NCBI GenBank assembly: GCA_965215945.1
Contig: CBDCFC010000002.1
Location: 35,436 to 99,435, forward strand
DNA: 64,000 nt
Origin: JAHEKD01 sp965215945
GTDB lineage: Bacteria > Pseudomonadota > Gammaproteobacteria > Arenicellales > JAHEKD01
Direction: 5' to 3'
How positions within the stretch are numbered: position 1 is the stretch's first letter; each line of letters opens with the position of its first letter. The notes under the pieces were generated by a model. It was not told where the DNA came from. It saw nothing but the letters and a program-made list of their open reading frames with translations, and searched no databases. This document shows, in pieces, positions 16,818-26,069 of this stretch. Position numbers and translations under genes: made by a program.

Positions 16818-17686
16818 TGAGAGGAATAATTCTAGCCGGTGGCTCAGGAACGCGTCTTTATCCGGTAACCATGTCGGTGTCCAAACAGTTGCTGCCTGTT
16901 TACGATAAACCGATGATTTATTACCCACTTTCTACATTGATGTTGTCAGGGATCCAGGATATTTTGATTATATCCACACCGTCAGATACTCCTCGTTTTC
17001 AACAACTGTTGGGTAATGGTGAGCGTATGGGGCTGAATTTATCCTATGCCGTACAGCCTACACCTGATGGCTTAGCGCAGGCTTTTATTATCGGTGCGGA
17101 GTTTGTCGGGGCGGATAATGTCGCCCTGGTGCTTGGCGATAATGTTTTTTATGGGCATGATTTGAATGCTTCATTAAAAGCGGCTGCAGCAAAGAAAAAA
17201 GGGGCGACAGTTTTTGCTTATCCCGTCAATGATCCTGAGCGTTATGGTGTTGTTGAATTTGACGATAAGGGACAAGCTGTGAGCCTTGAGGAAAAACCTC
17301 GGCAGCCAAAGTCCCACTATGCTGTTACGGGGTTATATTTTTACGACAATGATGTACTTGGTATTGCCAAACAGATAAAGCCTTCTGATCGTGGTGAACT
17401 GGAAATCACTGATGTAAATAAACATTATCTTGATGAGAAAAAACTGTCGGTTGAAGTATTGGGGCGCGGTTTAGCCTGGCTTGATATGGGCACACACGAT
17501 TCGTTGTTGCAGGCTTCCCAGTTTATCGAAACACTGGAAAATCGTCAGGGAATGAAAATTGCGTGTCTGGAGGAAATTGCTTTTCGAAATGGCTGGATAA
17601 ACCTAGATCAACTCAGTCAGGCTGCTGCCGACTATGGTAAAAGCAGTTATGGGCAATACATTACCAAGTTGATTACCTGGCTTTAA
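16817..17686 (+). CDS. rmlA: Glucose-1-phosphate thymidylyltransferase
   Basis: Activates glucose-1-phosphate to dTDP-glucose, the substrate of the preceding RmlB. It shows GIILAGGSGTRLYPVT at residues 3-18, VSKQLLPVYDKPMIYYPLS, LVLGDNVFYG with the metal-binding Asp, and GLAWLDMGTHDSLLQA near 220. Length 289 matches the family. It begins inside the rmlB stop (TAATG) and is followed 18 bases later by the exporter gene wzm. Confidence 0.96.
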   Translation: MRGIILAGGSGTRLYPVTMSVSKQLLPVYDKPMIYYPLSTLMLSGIQDILIISTPSDTPRFQQLLGNGERMGLNLSYAVQPTPDGLAQAFIIGAEFVGADNVALVLGDNVFYGHDLNASLKAAAAKKKGATVFAYPVNDPERYGVVEFDDKGQAVSLEEKPRQPKSHYAVTGLYFYDNDVLGIAKQIKPSDRGELEITDVNKHYLDEKKLSVEVLGRGLAWLDMGTHDSLLQASQFIETLENRQGMKIACLEEIAFRNGWINLDQLSQAAADYGKSSYGQYITKLITWL

Positions 17687-17704
17687 TAACGGAATGTTTG
17701 ACTG

Positions 17705-18499
17705 ATGAATAACCCGATCAAGGTTGTTTGTGCTAATGCAGGATTGATTAAGCAACTTGCTCATAGAGAGGTGCTGGAGCGTTATAAAGGCTCGATGTTT
17801 GGGCTTTTGTGGTCTTTTTTCAATCCACTGCTTATGCTTTTGGTTTATTTATTTGTTTTTAGCTTTGTGTTCAAGTTGCGTTGGCAAGGTGCTGCAGGTC
17901 ATGCTCAGTTTGGTACGGTTTTATTTTCCGGCTTGATTCTTCATGCATTACTTGGTGAGTGTCTTTCCCGTGCGCCGGGGTTGATTTCCGGAAACGCACA
18001 ATTTGTTAAGAAGGTCGTATTTCCATTAGAAATATTTTCCATTGTCTCGGTGGTGACAGCATTGTTTCATTTCACAGTCAGTATGCTAATTCTAATTTTG
18101 GCGCATTTGCTCGCATCTCATGAAGTTAACTGGACAATCATTTTTGCTCCCTTGGTGGTTTTCCCGTTAGCTTTAATAGGATTGGGTATGTCCTATTTGA
18201 TTGCATCGACAACGGTTTTTATCCGCGATTTATCACAAGTTATCGGAGTGCTAGTGACTGTGCTGCTATTTTTAAGTCCTATATTCTATCCTTTAGAATC
18301 TGTACCGGACTCCGTTCGACCGTTAATGTATTTGAATCCTCTCACGGTGCCTATATCAGAATTTCGAAACTTGGTTATCTGGGGTAAATTGCCGAATTTA
18401 TCTATTCTGACTGTTTACACCGTAGTAGCGCTGTTGATTTTCAGTCTTGGCTGGTGGTGGTTTCAACGCACCAAAAAGGTATTTGCTGATGTGCTCTGA
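17705..18499 (+). CDS. wzm: O-polysaccharide ABC exporter, permease subunit
   Basis: Inner-membrane half of an ABC-2 type exporter that moves undecaprenyl-linked O-antigen or similar glycan to the periplasm. The sequence has an N-terminal amphipathic segment (LAHREVLERYKGSMFGLLWS, typical of the family) and about six membrane helices, including FFNPLLMLLVYLFVFSFVF and VLVTVLLFLSPIFYPLESV. Length 264 is normal. It overlaps the ATP-binding partner gene by 11 bases, so the two are a pair. Confidence 0.93.
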   Translation: MNNPIKVVCANAGLIKQLAHREVLERYKGSMFGLLWSFFNPLLMLLVYLFVFSFVFKLRWQGAAGHAQFGTVLFSGLILHALLGECLSRAPGLISGNAQFVKKVVFPLEIFSIVSVVTALFHFTVSMLILILAHLLASHEVNWTIIFAPLVVFPLALIGLGMSYLIASTTVFIRDLSQVIGVLVTVLLFLSPIFYPLESVPDSVRPLMYLNPLTVPISEFRNLVIWGKLPNLSILTVYTVVALLIFSLGWWWFQRTKKVFADVL

Positions 18500-19835
18500 T
18501 AAATCCAATTCAGATAATTTAGCGGTAAGTGTTGAGAACGTCAGCAAGTGTTATCAAACTTATCAAAAGCCTGTTCACCGTTTAATGCAAGCTATAAATG
18601 GCTCTAAGAAAAAACTCTATTCAGAGTTTTGGGCGTTACGGGACATGGATTTTAAGGTTAATAAAGGTGAGACGTTTGGGATTGTCGGTGAAAATGGATC
18701 GGGTAAATCAACGTTATTACAAATCATTGCCGGCACGTTGCGACCTACATCAGGAGCAGTAACCACACATGGCCGTATTGCTGCGATTCTAGAGCTGGGT
18801 GCCGGCTTTAACCCTGAATTTAACGGGGTAGAAAATGCTCGTTTAAATGCCGCTATAATCGGCGTAAACGAAAAAGAATTTAATAAGAGTCTCCCTGAGA
18901 TCATTGAGTTTTCGGGATTGGGGGATTTTATTAATCGACCTGTTAAAACTTATTCAAGTGGCATGTACGTCAGGCTGGCATTTTCTGTATCGATTAGCTT
19001 AAAACCTGATATTTTAATCATTGACGAAGCCCTGGCGGTTGGTGATGCCAAATTCCAGCGAAAATGTTTTCGCAAACTAGAAACCTTAAAGTCTGAAGGG
19101 GTGACTATTTTATTTGTCAGTCATTCGATGGAAAGTGTTGTCAGTCATTGTGATCGAGCCTTGTTTTTAGATAGTGGCCGTGTGCAAATGATCGGCGAAC
19201 CTAAACAGGTCGTGAATAAATATCTGGATACTTTGTTTCAAAATGAAAATGAAGAGTCAACTAATGAAGACGTTAAACCTGAAGAAGAACTTGAAATTGA
19301 AGACACTAATCAGAATGACCAACTACAGCTAAGCCACGATCCTGGTATAGATGCCTGTAAAGATAGGCGTGGTTACAATCCACAGGAGTATCGCTGGGGT
19401 GATGGACGTGCTCAAATCATCGATTATCGTTTGCTTAAGAATGGTTGTGAATCCAGCCATCAATGTAATCAAGGCGATAAACTGACTCTACTGTTTGTTA
19501 CAGTTTTTAGCGAGTCGTTTGAAAATATAATTTACGGTATGACTATTAAAACCACCGATGGAAAAACAGTTTACGGAACTAACAATCGCTTGAAGAAACA
19601 GTTGTTTTCAGTTTCAAATGAAAACGAAGTTGTTGAAATTGAAGTTGAATTTGTAGTTAATCTCGCGGCGGGGGATTATTTTATTTCCATAGGGGTATCA
19701 GCAGATGATGATGAAAAAGATCATATACCTCTGGACAGGCGTTATGACTTAATACATTTTTCTGTTGCCGATGATGAGCAATCGTTTGGTATCGCGGAAC
19801 TGTATGCGTCTATAACCCAGGTTAGTACAACCTAG
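18489..19835 (+). CDS. wzt: O-polysaccharide ABC exporter, ATP-binding subunit with sugar-binding tail
   Basis: Drives export through Wzm. The ABC domain shows Walker A GENGSGKST near residue 74, the family Q-loop region, the signature VKTYSSGMYVRLAFS, and Walker B DILIIDEALAVGD. After about residue 265 comes an acidic Glu/Asp-rich linker, then a domain of 150 residues (DGRAQIIDYRLLKNG to the end) like the Wzt C-terminal carbohydrate-binding domain, which reads the chain end in E. coli O9a. The ATG at 18489 is chosen because upstream codons lie inside wzm. No WbdD-like capping methyltransferase is seen nearby. Confidence 0.92.
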   Translation: MCSDKSNSDNLAVSVENVSKCYQTYQKPVHRLMQAINGSKKKLYSEFWALRDMDFKVNKGETFGIVGENGSGKSTLLQIIAGTLRPTSGAVTTHGRIAAILELGAGFNPEFNGVENARLNAAIIGVNEKEFNKSLPEIIEFSGLGDFINRPVKTYSSGMYVRLAFSVSISLKPDILIIDEALAVGDAKFQRKCFRKLETLKSEGVTILFVSHSMESVVSHCDRALFLDSGRVQMIGEPKQVVNKYLDTLFQNENEESTNEDVKPEEELEIEDTNQNDQLQLSHDPGIDACKDRRGYNPQEYRWGDGRAQIIDYRLLKNGCESSHQCNQGDKLTLLFVTVFSESFENIIYGMTIKTTDGKTVYGTNNRLKKQLFSVSNENEVVEIEVEFVVNLAAGDYFISIGVSADDDEKDHIPLDRRYDLIHFSVADDEQSFGIAELYASITQVSTT

Positions 19836-19847
19836 CCTAGTCATCAA

Positions 19848-21557
19848 ATGGTTTTATTCGAAAAAAGGATATTACCTCGTGATAACTACGCGCGTTGGTG
19901 GTTTGAAAAACAAGCTGCGCGATCTAGCCAGCAACAGGATGATTTTGCATATAAGCCGTTAATATCGGTCGTCATGCCGGTTTATAACGCAAAGCCATCG
20001 GTGTTGATCAAGGCCATTCGGTCAATGACCAGACAAACATATAAGAACTGGGAGCTGTGTATTGCCGATGATTGTTCCACTAATGTAATAACAAAGCTGT
20101 GTTTGAAGCTTTTGTTTAATAAAAAAATAAAAATAACTTTTCTTCAAAAAAATCTTAATATTTCAGGAGCTTCGAATCAGGCGGCAGCACTGGCAACAGG
20201 TGAATATATTGGCTTGTTAGACAATGATGATGAGCTTGAATTGGATGCACTTTATCAAGTCGTCAAGCATATCAATGAAACGAGTGCTGACCTGCTTTAC
20301 AGTGATGAAGATTTTATTGATTTAGATGGAGAATATGAGTCACCGCATTTCAAACCGGATTTTTCTCCCGATCTGTTGTTGTCACATAATTACATTACTC
20401 ATTTTAGTGTTTTTACACGGCAGCTTTTTGATCAGGTTGGTGGATTTCGCTCAGAGTTTGATGGTGCTCAGGACTATGATTTATTATTGCGACTCAGCGA
20501 AAAAGCAAAAAAGATAGAACATATCCCGCATATTCTCTACCATTGGCGCCGCTCAGAAACTTCGACCAGTATGAGCAGTAAAGCCAAGCCTTATACGCAT
20601 GACAGAGGAAAAGCGGCAGTTGCTTCGGCCCTTAAGCGTAGAGCGGTCAATGCTGAGGTCCAAGATGGCAATGTGGTTAACTATTACCGAGTTAAACGGA
20701 AACTATCAGGTCGACCGCTGGTCAGTGTTGTTATTCCGTTTAAGGATAAACCCGACTTATTAAATCAGTGCATTGATGCAATTCTACATAAATCCAGCTA
20801 TTCAAATTTTGAAATTATTGGTGTCAGTAATAATTCGCAAGAATCGATGACTCATCGAGTTATGCAGGATTACTGTGAATTGGATTCCAGGATTAAGTTT
20901 GTTGAACACAATATTGCTTTCAATTTTTCTAAGTTGGTAAACAAAGGTGTTGCAGAGTCACAGGGACAGCACATCATTTTGATGAATAATGACATTGAGA
21001 TTATCAATCACGATTGGCTGCAATGCTTGTTGGAACACTCGCAACGCGACGAAATTGCAGTGGTTGGAGCGAAGTTATATTTTAGTAACAATAAAATTCA
21101 ACATGCCGGTGTAGGCATTGGTTTGGGCGGTGCAGCCGGGCATTTGCATTTAAAATTTCCTCGGCATTCAACCGGATATTACAATCGTCTGAATACCATT
21201 CAGAATATAAGTGCTTTGACGGGAGCCTTGATGATGGTTAAAACTTCTGTTTATGAACAACTAAATGGCTTTGATGAGGAAAATTTTAAAATTGCTTATA
21301 ACGATGTCGATTTTTGTTTGCGTGCCATTAAGCAGGGTTACTTAAATATTTTTACTCCATATTGTCAAGCCTATCATTATGAATCGATTTCCAGAGGATA
21401 TGATGATCAGGGTGAAAAGCTGGAACGATTAAATAGCGAAAAAGCAAACTTATGGAAAGTGCATGGTGATTTGCTAGAAAAAGGTGATCCTTATTACAAT
21501 CCGAATCTTGACCAGAATCGAGATGATTTTGAGTTGCCCTATAAACCGATTATATGA
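19848..21557 (+). CDS. Glycosyltransferase with two GT2 (GT-A) domains
   Basis: A 569-residue protein with two family-2 glycosyltransferase domains. The first begins at about residue 38 (PLISVVMPVYNAKPS) and has the metal-binding LLDNDDEL. The second begins near 290 (PLVSVVIPFKDKPD), has LMNNDIEI, and continues to FNDVDFCLR-like acidic residues (YNDVDFCLRAIKQGY). There is no membrane segment or signal peptide, so it acts at the cytoplasmic face. Two-domain enzymes of this kind often add two sugars or make a repeating disaccharide. The donor sugars cannot be told from sequence. It overlaps the next gene by four bases. Confidence 0.85.
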   Translation: MVLFEKRILPRDNYARWWFEKQAARSSQQQDDFAYKPLISVVMPVYNAKPSVLIKAIRSMTRQTYKNWELCIADDCSTNVITKLCLKLLFNKKIKITFLQKNLNISGASNQAAALATGEYIGLLDNDDELELDALYQVVKHINETSADLLYSDEDFIDLDGEYESPHFKPDFSPDLLLSHNYITHFSVFTRQLFDQVGGFRSEFDGAQDYDLLLRLSEKAKKIEHIPHILYHWRRSETSTSMSSKAKPYTHDRGKAAVASALKRRAVNAEVQDGNVVNYYRVKRKLSGRPLVSVVIPFKDKPDLLNQCIDAILHKSSYSNFEIIGVSNNSQESMTHRVMQDYCELDSRIKFVEHNIAFNFSKLVNKGVAESQGQHIILMNNDIEIINHDWLQCLLEHSQRDEIAVVGAKLYFSNNKIQHAGVGIGLGGAAGHLHLKFPRHSTGYYNRLNTIQNISALTGALMMVKTSVYEQLNGFDEENFKIAYNDVDFCLRAIKQGYLNIFTPYCQAYHYESISRGYDDQGEKLERLNSEKANLWKVHGDLLEKGDPYYNPNLDQNRDDFELPYKPII

Positions 21558-24127
21558 TTGACAGGTTAAAAGCCTTAAAGAAGCTGGATAGAAAGCGCCT
21601 GGACGCGACACTTATGCGTATCCATGCCAGACCCGTTTTAATGGTGTTTTTTAACCTTGTATTACTGGGGATAAATTCGCTAGGCCGAGCAAAAAGTACC
21701 GCCAAAACTCTATTGAGTAAAGTCGGCATTATCAATCAAGACAGTCTAACCGGTCAGAGCCATATTCAAACTTTACCTGCGGATTTTAAATCGAGAGTCT
21801 TTAGCTGTGAGCTATCTGTGTTGATTGTCTGCGAGACCAGCATTGCCCAGTGCTTTAGATATCGGGTAGAACAAAAACTTCAGCAGTTAGACTTGCTTGG
21901 GTTGCGAAATCATTGGCTCGATTGGACTGATTACATGGAAGTAAATAACCAGATAAATTTCTATGATGTGATTATATTTTATCGAGTGCCCGGGTATCCG
22001 AAGATGTTAGCGAATATAGATTATGCTAATCGCCTTGGAAAGATCGTGATTTACGATACCGATGACTTGATATTCGATAGACCGACACTCGAGTCTTATT
22101 ACAATAAAACAACCGGCCAGTTGAGCTCCAGGCAATTAAAGGCTGTGTTTAAAGGAGCAGACTTATACAAAAAAGCGATTCAACAATGCTCGTTTGCTAT
22201 TACAACAACAGCGGCATTGCAAAAGAGTCTTGAATCGGTTATTGGAAAAGACCGGGTTTTTATTCTGCCTAATGGCCTTGATAACTATTCACAACAGGCA
22301 GTCAAAACAGCTAGAGTCGTTAAGCAACCCAATAGAGTAAAGTTATTTTACGGGAGTGGAACAAAAACACATGATCAAGATTTTGCTCTGATTGCATCTG
22401 CAATAGAGAAAATATTATTAACTTACAATCATGTGGATTTGGTCATCGTCGGTTATTTATCAATACCTGAATCGTTACAAAGATTCGGTTCACGGATAAC
22501 TGAAATTGATTTGCTGGATGTTGAGGAATTTTTTGATATTCTTACCCACGCGGACATTAATTTGGCACCGTTAGCCCCTGGTTTATTTGCTGATTGCAAA
22601 AGTGAAATCAAATGGTTGGAAGCAGGGGTGCTTGGTGTAGTAACTGTCGCTTCAGCGACTCAGGTTTACAAACAGGCTATAAAAGACGGTGTCGATGGTT
22701 TTGTCGCGGAAACTGAGGATCAGTGGTACGACATTATCGACAAGTTGATTAATGACAAGACATTGCGAGAGTCTATCGGTAAAGCTGCAACTCAATCTGC
22801 AAATGAGCATTATGCTCTTGAAAATACCTCGCAAACTTTTGTGAACATACTGGAACAATGTAAGCAAAAGCATCTGCAAGAGACCGGGTTTAGCCTACTA
22901 AATCAAGATTCAAAGCATGTGGTTATTGTTAATGTGCTTTATCCTCCTCAGGCCATGGGCGGAGCAACTGTAGTGGCTCAGAACATTGTTGAAACAATTT
23001 CTGCCCACTACAGTGATCAATATCATGTGTCGGTTTTTACCTGTGATGTGAACAATCTTTATGCGCACCAGGTTAGCGAATATGAACATAATGGGGTTAG
23101 TGTTACGGCTGTAAGTGTGCCGGTCGGACCGGATGTTGACTATCGTGCATATGATGCGCAAGTTGAGAATTTGTTCGCACAGTTTCTTGAGTACAAACAA
23201 CCTGATTTAATCCACTTTCACAGCATCCAAAGATTAACCGCCTCCATGTTGCAGGCGGCAAATGAAAATAAAATTCCGTTTCTTGTGACGGTGCATGATG
23301 CCTGGTGGTTATCAGATCACCAGTTTCTGGTTGATGATAATGGTCAGTCTGTCGATGAGCTTCAGACAAATCCCATGATCGCAGCCACATCAAGTGACCA
23401 AGTCCCGCAAACACTTAAGCGAAGAAGATATTTGACTGGCTTATTGAACAAAGCCGAAAAGGTGCTGGTGGTTTCAGATTACCAACGATGTTTTTATCAA
23501 AAAAATGCCATTGATAATGTCATAGTAAACAAAAACGGGGTGAGAAAATTAGCAGCAGTTTCTCATGCAACTCATTCAACAGAAAAAGTGGTTTTAGGTT
23601 ATAGTGGTAGCGTTTGTCATCACAAGGGTTACTATTTTCTAAAAGATGTAATAGAGAATCTGGAATTAAACAATCTTGAGCTAAAAGTAATTCAATTTAA
23701 TCTTTCCGAACCTAAGACTGAAAATTGGAACCAGGTTAAAGTCGAGTATCTGCCTAAATTTGACTCGGAAAATATGACTGAATTCTATCAGCAGATCGAT
23801 GTACTTATCGCACCGTCAATGTGGCCAGAGAGTTTTGGACTGATTACCCGTGAAGCGGCATTGGCAGGTATTTGGGTAATCGCAAGTGAAGCCGGTGGCT
23901 TGGCCGAATTAATTCAACACGGTGAAAACGGTTTTAAATTTGAGATGGGTAATGCGGAACAATTGTCTGCCATACTTATGCAAATCGATGAAAATCCACA
24001 GCCTTATAAAAAAAGGCTTTCTGAAGATATAGTTGCAAAATTGAATGTAAACAGTGTCGAGGAGCAGGTCGCTGAACTAGTTGGTATTTATAATAGCGTT
24101 TTAGAAAAGCGGTCTATCAATTCATAA
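21554..24127 (+). CDS. Large bipartite GT4-like glycosyltransferase
   Basis: An 857-residue protein made of two GT-B halves. The first (about 85-430) shows CFRYRVEQKLQQL, YDTDDLIFDRP, FILPNGLDN and a C-terminal SEIKWLEAGVLGVVTVAS acceptor/donor loop. The second (about 455-850) begins VVIVNVLYPPQAMGGATVV and ends in APSMWPESFGLITREAALA followed by EAGGLAEL, the GT4 EX7E donor-binding signature. A fusion of two transferases would let one polypeptide add consecutive residues. It starts by ATGA overlap and is the last gene before a gap of 74 bases. Confidence 0.83.
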   Translation: MIDRLKALKKLDRKRLDATLMRIHARPVLMVFFNLVLLGINSLGRAKSTAKTLLSKVGIINQDSLTGQSHIQTLPADFKSRVFSCELSVLIVCETSIAQCFRYRVEQKLQQLDLLGLRNHWLDWTDYMEVNNQINFYDVIIFYRVPGYPKMLANIDYANRLGKIVIYDTDDLIFDRPTLESYYNKTTGQLSSRQLKAVFKGADLYKKAIQQCSFAITTTAALQKSLESVIGKDRVFILPNGLDNYSQQAVKTARVVKQPNRVKLFYGSGTKTHDQDFALIASAIEKILLTYNHVDLVIVGYLSIPESLQRFGSRITEIDLLDVEEFFDILTHADINLAPLAPGLFADCKSEIKWLEAGVLGVVTVASATQVYKQAIKDGVDGFVAETEDQWYDIIDKLINDKTLRESIGKAATQSANEHYALENTSQTFVNILEQCKQKHLQETGFSLLNQDSKHVVIVNVLYPPQAMGGATVVAQNIVETISAHYSDQYHVSVFTCDVNNLYAHQVSEYEHNGVSVTAVSVPVGPDVDYRAYDAQVENLFAQFLEYKQPDLIHFHSIQRLTASMLQAANENKIPFLVTVHDAWWLSDHQFLVDDNGQSVDELQTNPMIAATSSDQVPQTLKRRRYLTGLLNKAEKVLVVSDYQRCFYQKNAIDNVIVNKNGVRKLAAVSHATHSTEKVVLGYSGSVCHHKGYYFLKDVIENLELNNLELKVIQFNLSEPKTENWNQVKVEYLPKFDSENMTEFYQQIDVLIAPSMWPESFGLITREAALAGIWVIASEAGGLAELIQHGENGFKFEMGNAEQLSAILMQIDENPQPYKKRLSEDIVAKLNVNSVEEQVAELVGIYNSVLEKRSINS

Positions 24128-24167
24128 TTATTGTTAATCCTTCAATACATTCTGCTTGCTAAATCTA

Positions 24168-24173
24168 TATAAT
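24168..24173 (+). promoter_or_regulatory. Possible -10 box before the GtrB-like gene
   Basis: A perfect TATAAT lies 34 bases before the TTG start at 24202, in the first real gap of the locus (74 bases). I find no good -35 box at normal spacing, so a promoter here is only possible. Confidence 0.25.
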
Positions 24174-24201
24174 CTTCGAATGATTTTCTTGGAGTTATAA
24201 A

Positions 24202-25146
24202 TTGAAAATATCAATTGTTGTCCCGCTGCTGAATGAGGCGCCAAATCTTTTGCCTTTATACGAAGAAATAAAGCAAACGGTTGATGCTTTATCACATGAC
24301 TATGAAGTGGTTTTTGTGGATGACGGCAGTACTGATGATAGCCTCGATGTGCTGAAAAAAATACAGCAAGATGACGATAACGTCGTGGTTGTCGAGTTTA
24401 GAAGAAACTTCGGTCAGACTGCCGGATTGGCTGCGGGTTTTGATTATGCGACCGGCGATGTTGTTGTGACCATGGATGCAGATCGCCAGAATGATCCGGC
24501 CGATATACCGAAAATGCTGGATAAAATCGAAGAGGGTTATGATTTGGTTTGCGGTTGGCGCTTTGATCGACAGGATACATTTATTTCGCGCAAACTACCG
24601 TCGATGATCGCCAATAAACTTATCTCCAAAACCACGGATGTAAGACTGCACGATTACGGTTGTACATTAAAGGCCATGCGGGCTGAAGTGGCAAAAACCA
24701 TTACACTTTATGGCGAGATGCACCGTTTTATTCCGGCCATAGCAAGTCGGATGGGTGTGAAAATTGCCGAAGTTAAAGTGAATCATCGCCCGCGCACAAT
24801 GGGTACAACTAAATATGGTATTTCAAGAACATTTCGGGTAATTCTTGATTTAGTAACGGTTAAATTCTTGCTTGATTACAACAATCGACCGATTCATTTT
24901 TTTGGTTTGCCTGGCCTGGCAGCCGGTGCTGCCGGTTTTCTGTTGGCGCTTTATCTGACTGTTCAAAAAATGTTTGGAATTTCCATCAGCGATAGACCTT
25001 TATTATTACTCGCAGTCTTTCTAATGATGGTGGGGTTGCAATTAATATTGTTTGGTTTGTTAGCAGAACTTCAAATGCGTACTTACCACGAGGGTCACAA
25101 GGAAAAGCCGATTTATTTTGTTAAGCAAATTCATGCCGGCAAATGA
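24202..25146 (+). CDS. Polyprenyl-phosphate-type GT2 glycosyltransferase with two membrane helices
   Basis: Resembles GtrB/ArnC/DPM1-type enzymes that move a sugar onto undecaprenyl phosphate or use a lipid carrier. The GT-A domain has VVPLLNEAPNLLPLYEEI near the start, FVDDGSTDDS, and VTMDADRQNDPADIP near residue 90. Two membrane helices lie at about 233-255 and 270-293. It starts at TTG with a good GGAG eight bases before. Family members of this size often prepare side-chain sugars; the actual sugar is unknown. Confidence 0.85.
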   Translation: MKISIVVPLLNEAPNLLPLYEEIKQTVDALSHDYEVVFVDDGSTDDSLDVLKKIQQDDDNVVVVEFRRNFGQTAGLAAGFDYATGDVVVTMDADRQNDPADIPKMLDKIEEGYDLVCGWRFDRQDTFISRKLPSMIANKLISKTTDVRLHDYGCTLKAMRAEVAKTITLYGEMHRFIPAIASRMGVKIAEVKVNHRPRTMGTTKYGISRTFRVILDLVTVKFLLDYNNRPIHFFGLPGLAAGAAGFLLALYLTVQKMFGISISDRPLLLLAVFLMMVGLQLILFGLLAELQMRTYHEGHKEKPIYFVKQIHAGK

Positions 25147-26065
25147 GTCTGATAAAAGTGGCACTAGTATTACCGCTGTAATTGTCACTTACAATCCTGA
25201 AACAAAAGCATTAGCGAAAACCATCGATTGTTTAAAATCACAAGTCGACGCTGTAGTTGTAATCGATAACCACTCCATAGAGCAAAATGAGCTTGCAGAA
25301 GTTTATTCAGAAGTGCATTTCATCTTTTTGCCGGCAAACCTAGGTTTAGGCAAGGCACATAATCTCGGTATTGAATATGCACGCAATCAAGGCAGTAACT
25401 ATGTTTTATTGCTGGATCAGGATAGCCAGCCTGAACCAAACATGGTTGGTCAGATGCTAAAGACCGTCACAGACCTGGAAACGAAAGGAATAAAATTTTG
25501 CGCGGTTGGATCACGTTATAAAGATGAGCATGGGCATCTATCCGACTTTGTTAAAATTGGCTGGTTTAGATTTACTCGTAACACCTGTAGTGATAAAGAA
25601 GCAGTTGAAGCTGACTTTTTAATTTCTTCGGGTACTTTGATTCCGGTTGCTGTGATTGACGAAGTTGGCATGATGGATGAGGTTCTTTTTATTGATCATA
25701 TTGATACTGAGTGGTTTATGCGGGCGAAAAACCTCGGCTATAAAGCCTATGGTTGCTGCGCAGCGTTAATGAGACACTCTCTTGGCGAGAAAACCACAAA
25801 AATATGGCTGGCAAGATGGCGTAATGTGCCATATCACAGTGCATTTCGTTATTACTATATTTTTCGAAATAGCTTATTGTTATACAGGCGCCAGTATATG
25901 CCGTTCAAATGGAAACTGGCCGATTGGGTCAGGCTAGGACAAATTTTTATTTTCTTTGGGCTTTTTGCAGGTGACAGATTAGCAAATCTGAAAATGATAG
26001 GTAAAGGTATTGTCGATGGTGTAAAAGGTAAAAGTGGCCGCAACGACCATTTAACACCAGCATAG
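25133..26065 (+). CDS. GT2 glycosyltransferase, rhamnosyltransferase-like
   Basis: A single GT-A domain of 310 residues. Motifs are TAVIVTYNPETKALAKTI at about 12-29, VVVIDNHSIE, LLLDQDSQPEP (the metal-binding DxD-like acid pair) near 100, and FIDHIDTEWFMRAKNLGY near 190; this set resembles RfbN-type rhamnosyltransferases. A hydrophobic segment near 270 may be membrane associated. The ATG at 25133 is chosen over TTG at 25118; both overlap the previous gene. The donor is not proven; dTDP-rhamnose synthesis is incomplete in this window. Confidence 0.8.
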   Translation: MPANESDKSGTSITAVIVTYNPETKALAKTIDCLKSQVDAVVVIDNHSIEQNELAEVYSEVHFIFLPANLGLGKAHNLGIEYARNQGSNYVLLLDQDSQPEPNMVGQMLKTVTDLETKGIKFCAVGSRYKDEHGHLSDFVKIGWFRFTRNTCSDKEAVEADFLISSGTLIPVAVIDEVGMMDEVLFIDHIDTEWFMRAKNLGYKAYGCCAALMRHSLGEKTTKIWLARWRNVPYHSAFRYYYIFRNSLLLYRRQYMPFKWKLADWVRLGQIFIFFGLFAGDRLANLKMIGKGIVDGVKGKSGRNDHLTPA

Positions 26066-26069
26066 GAAA

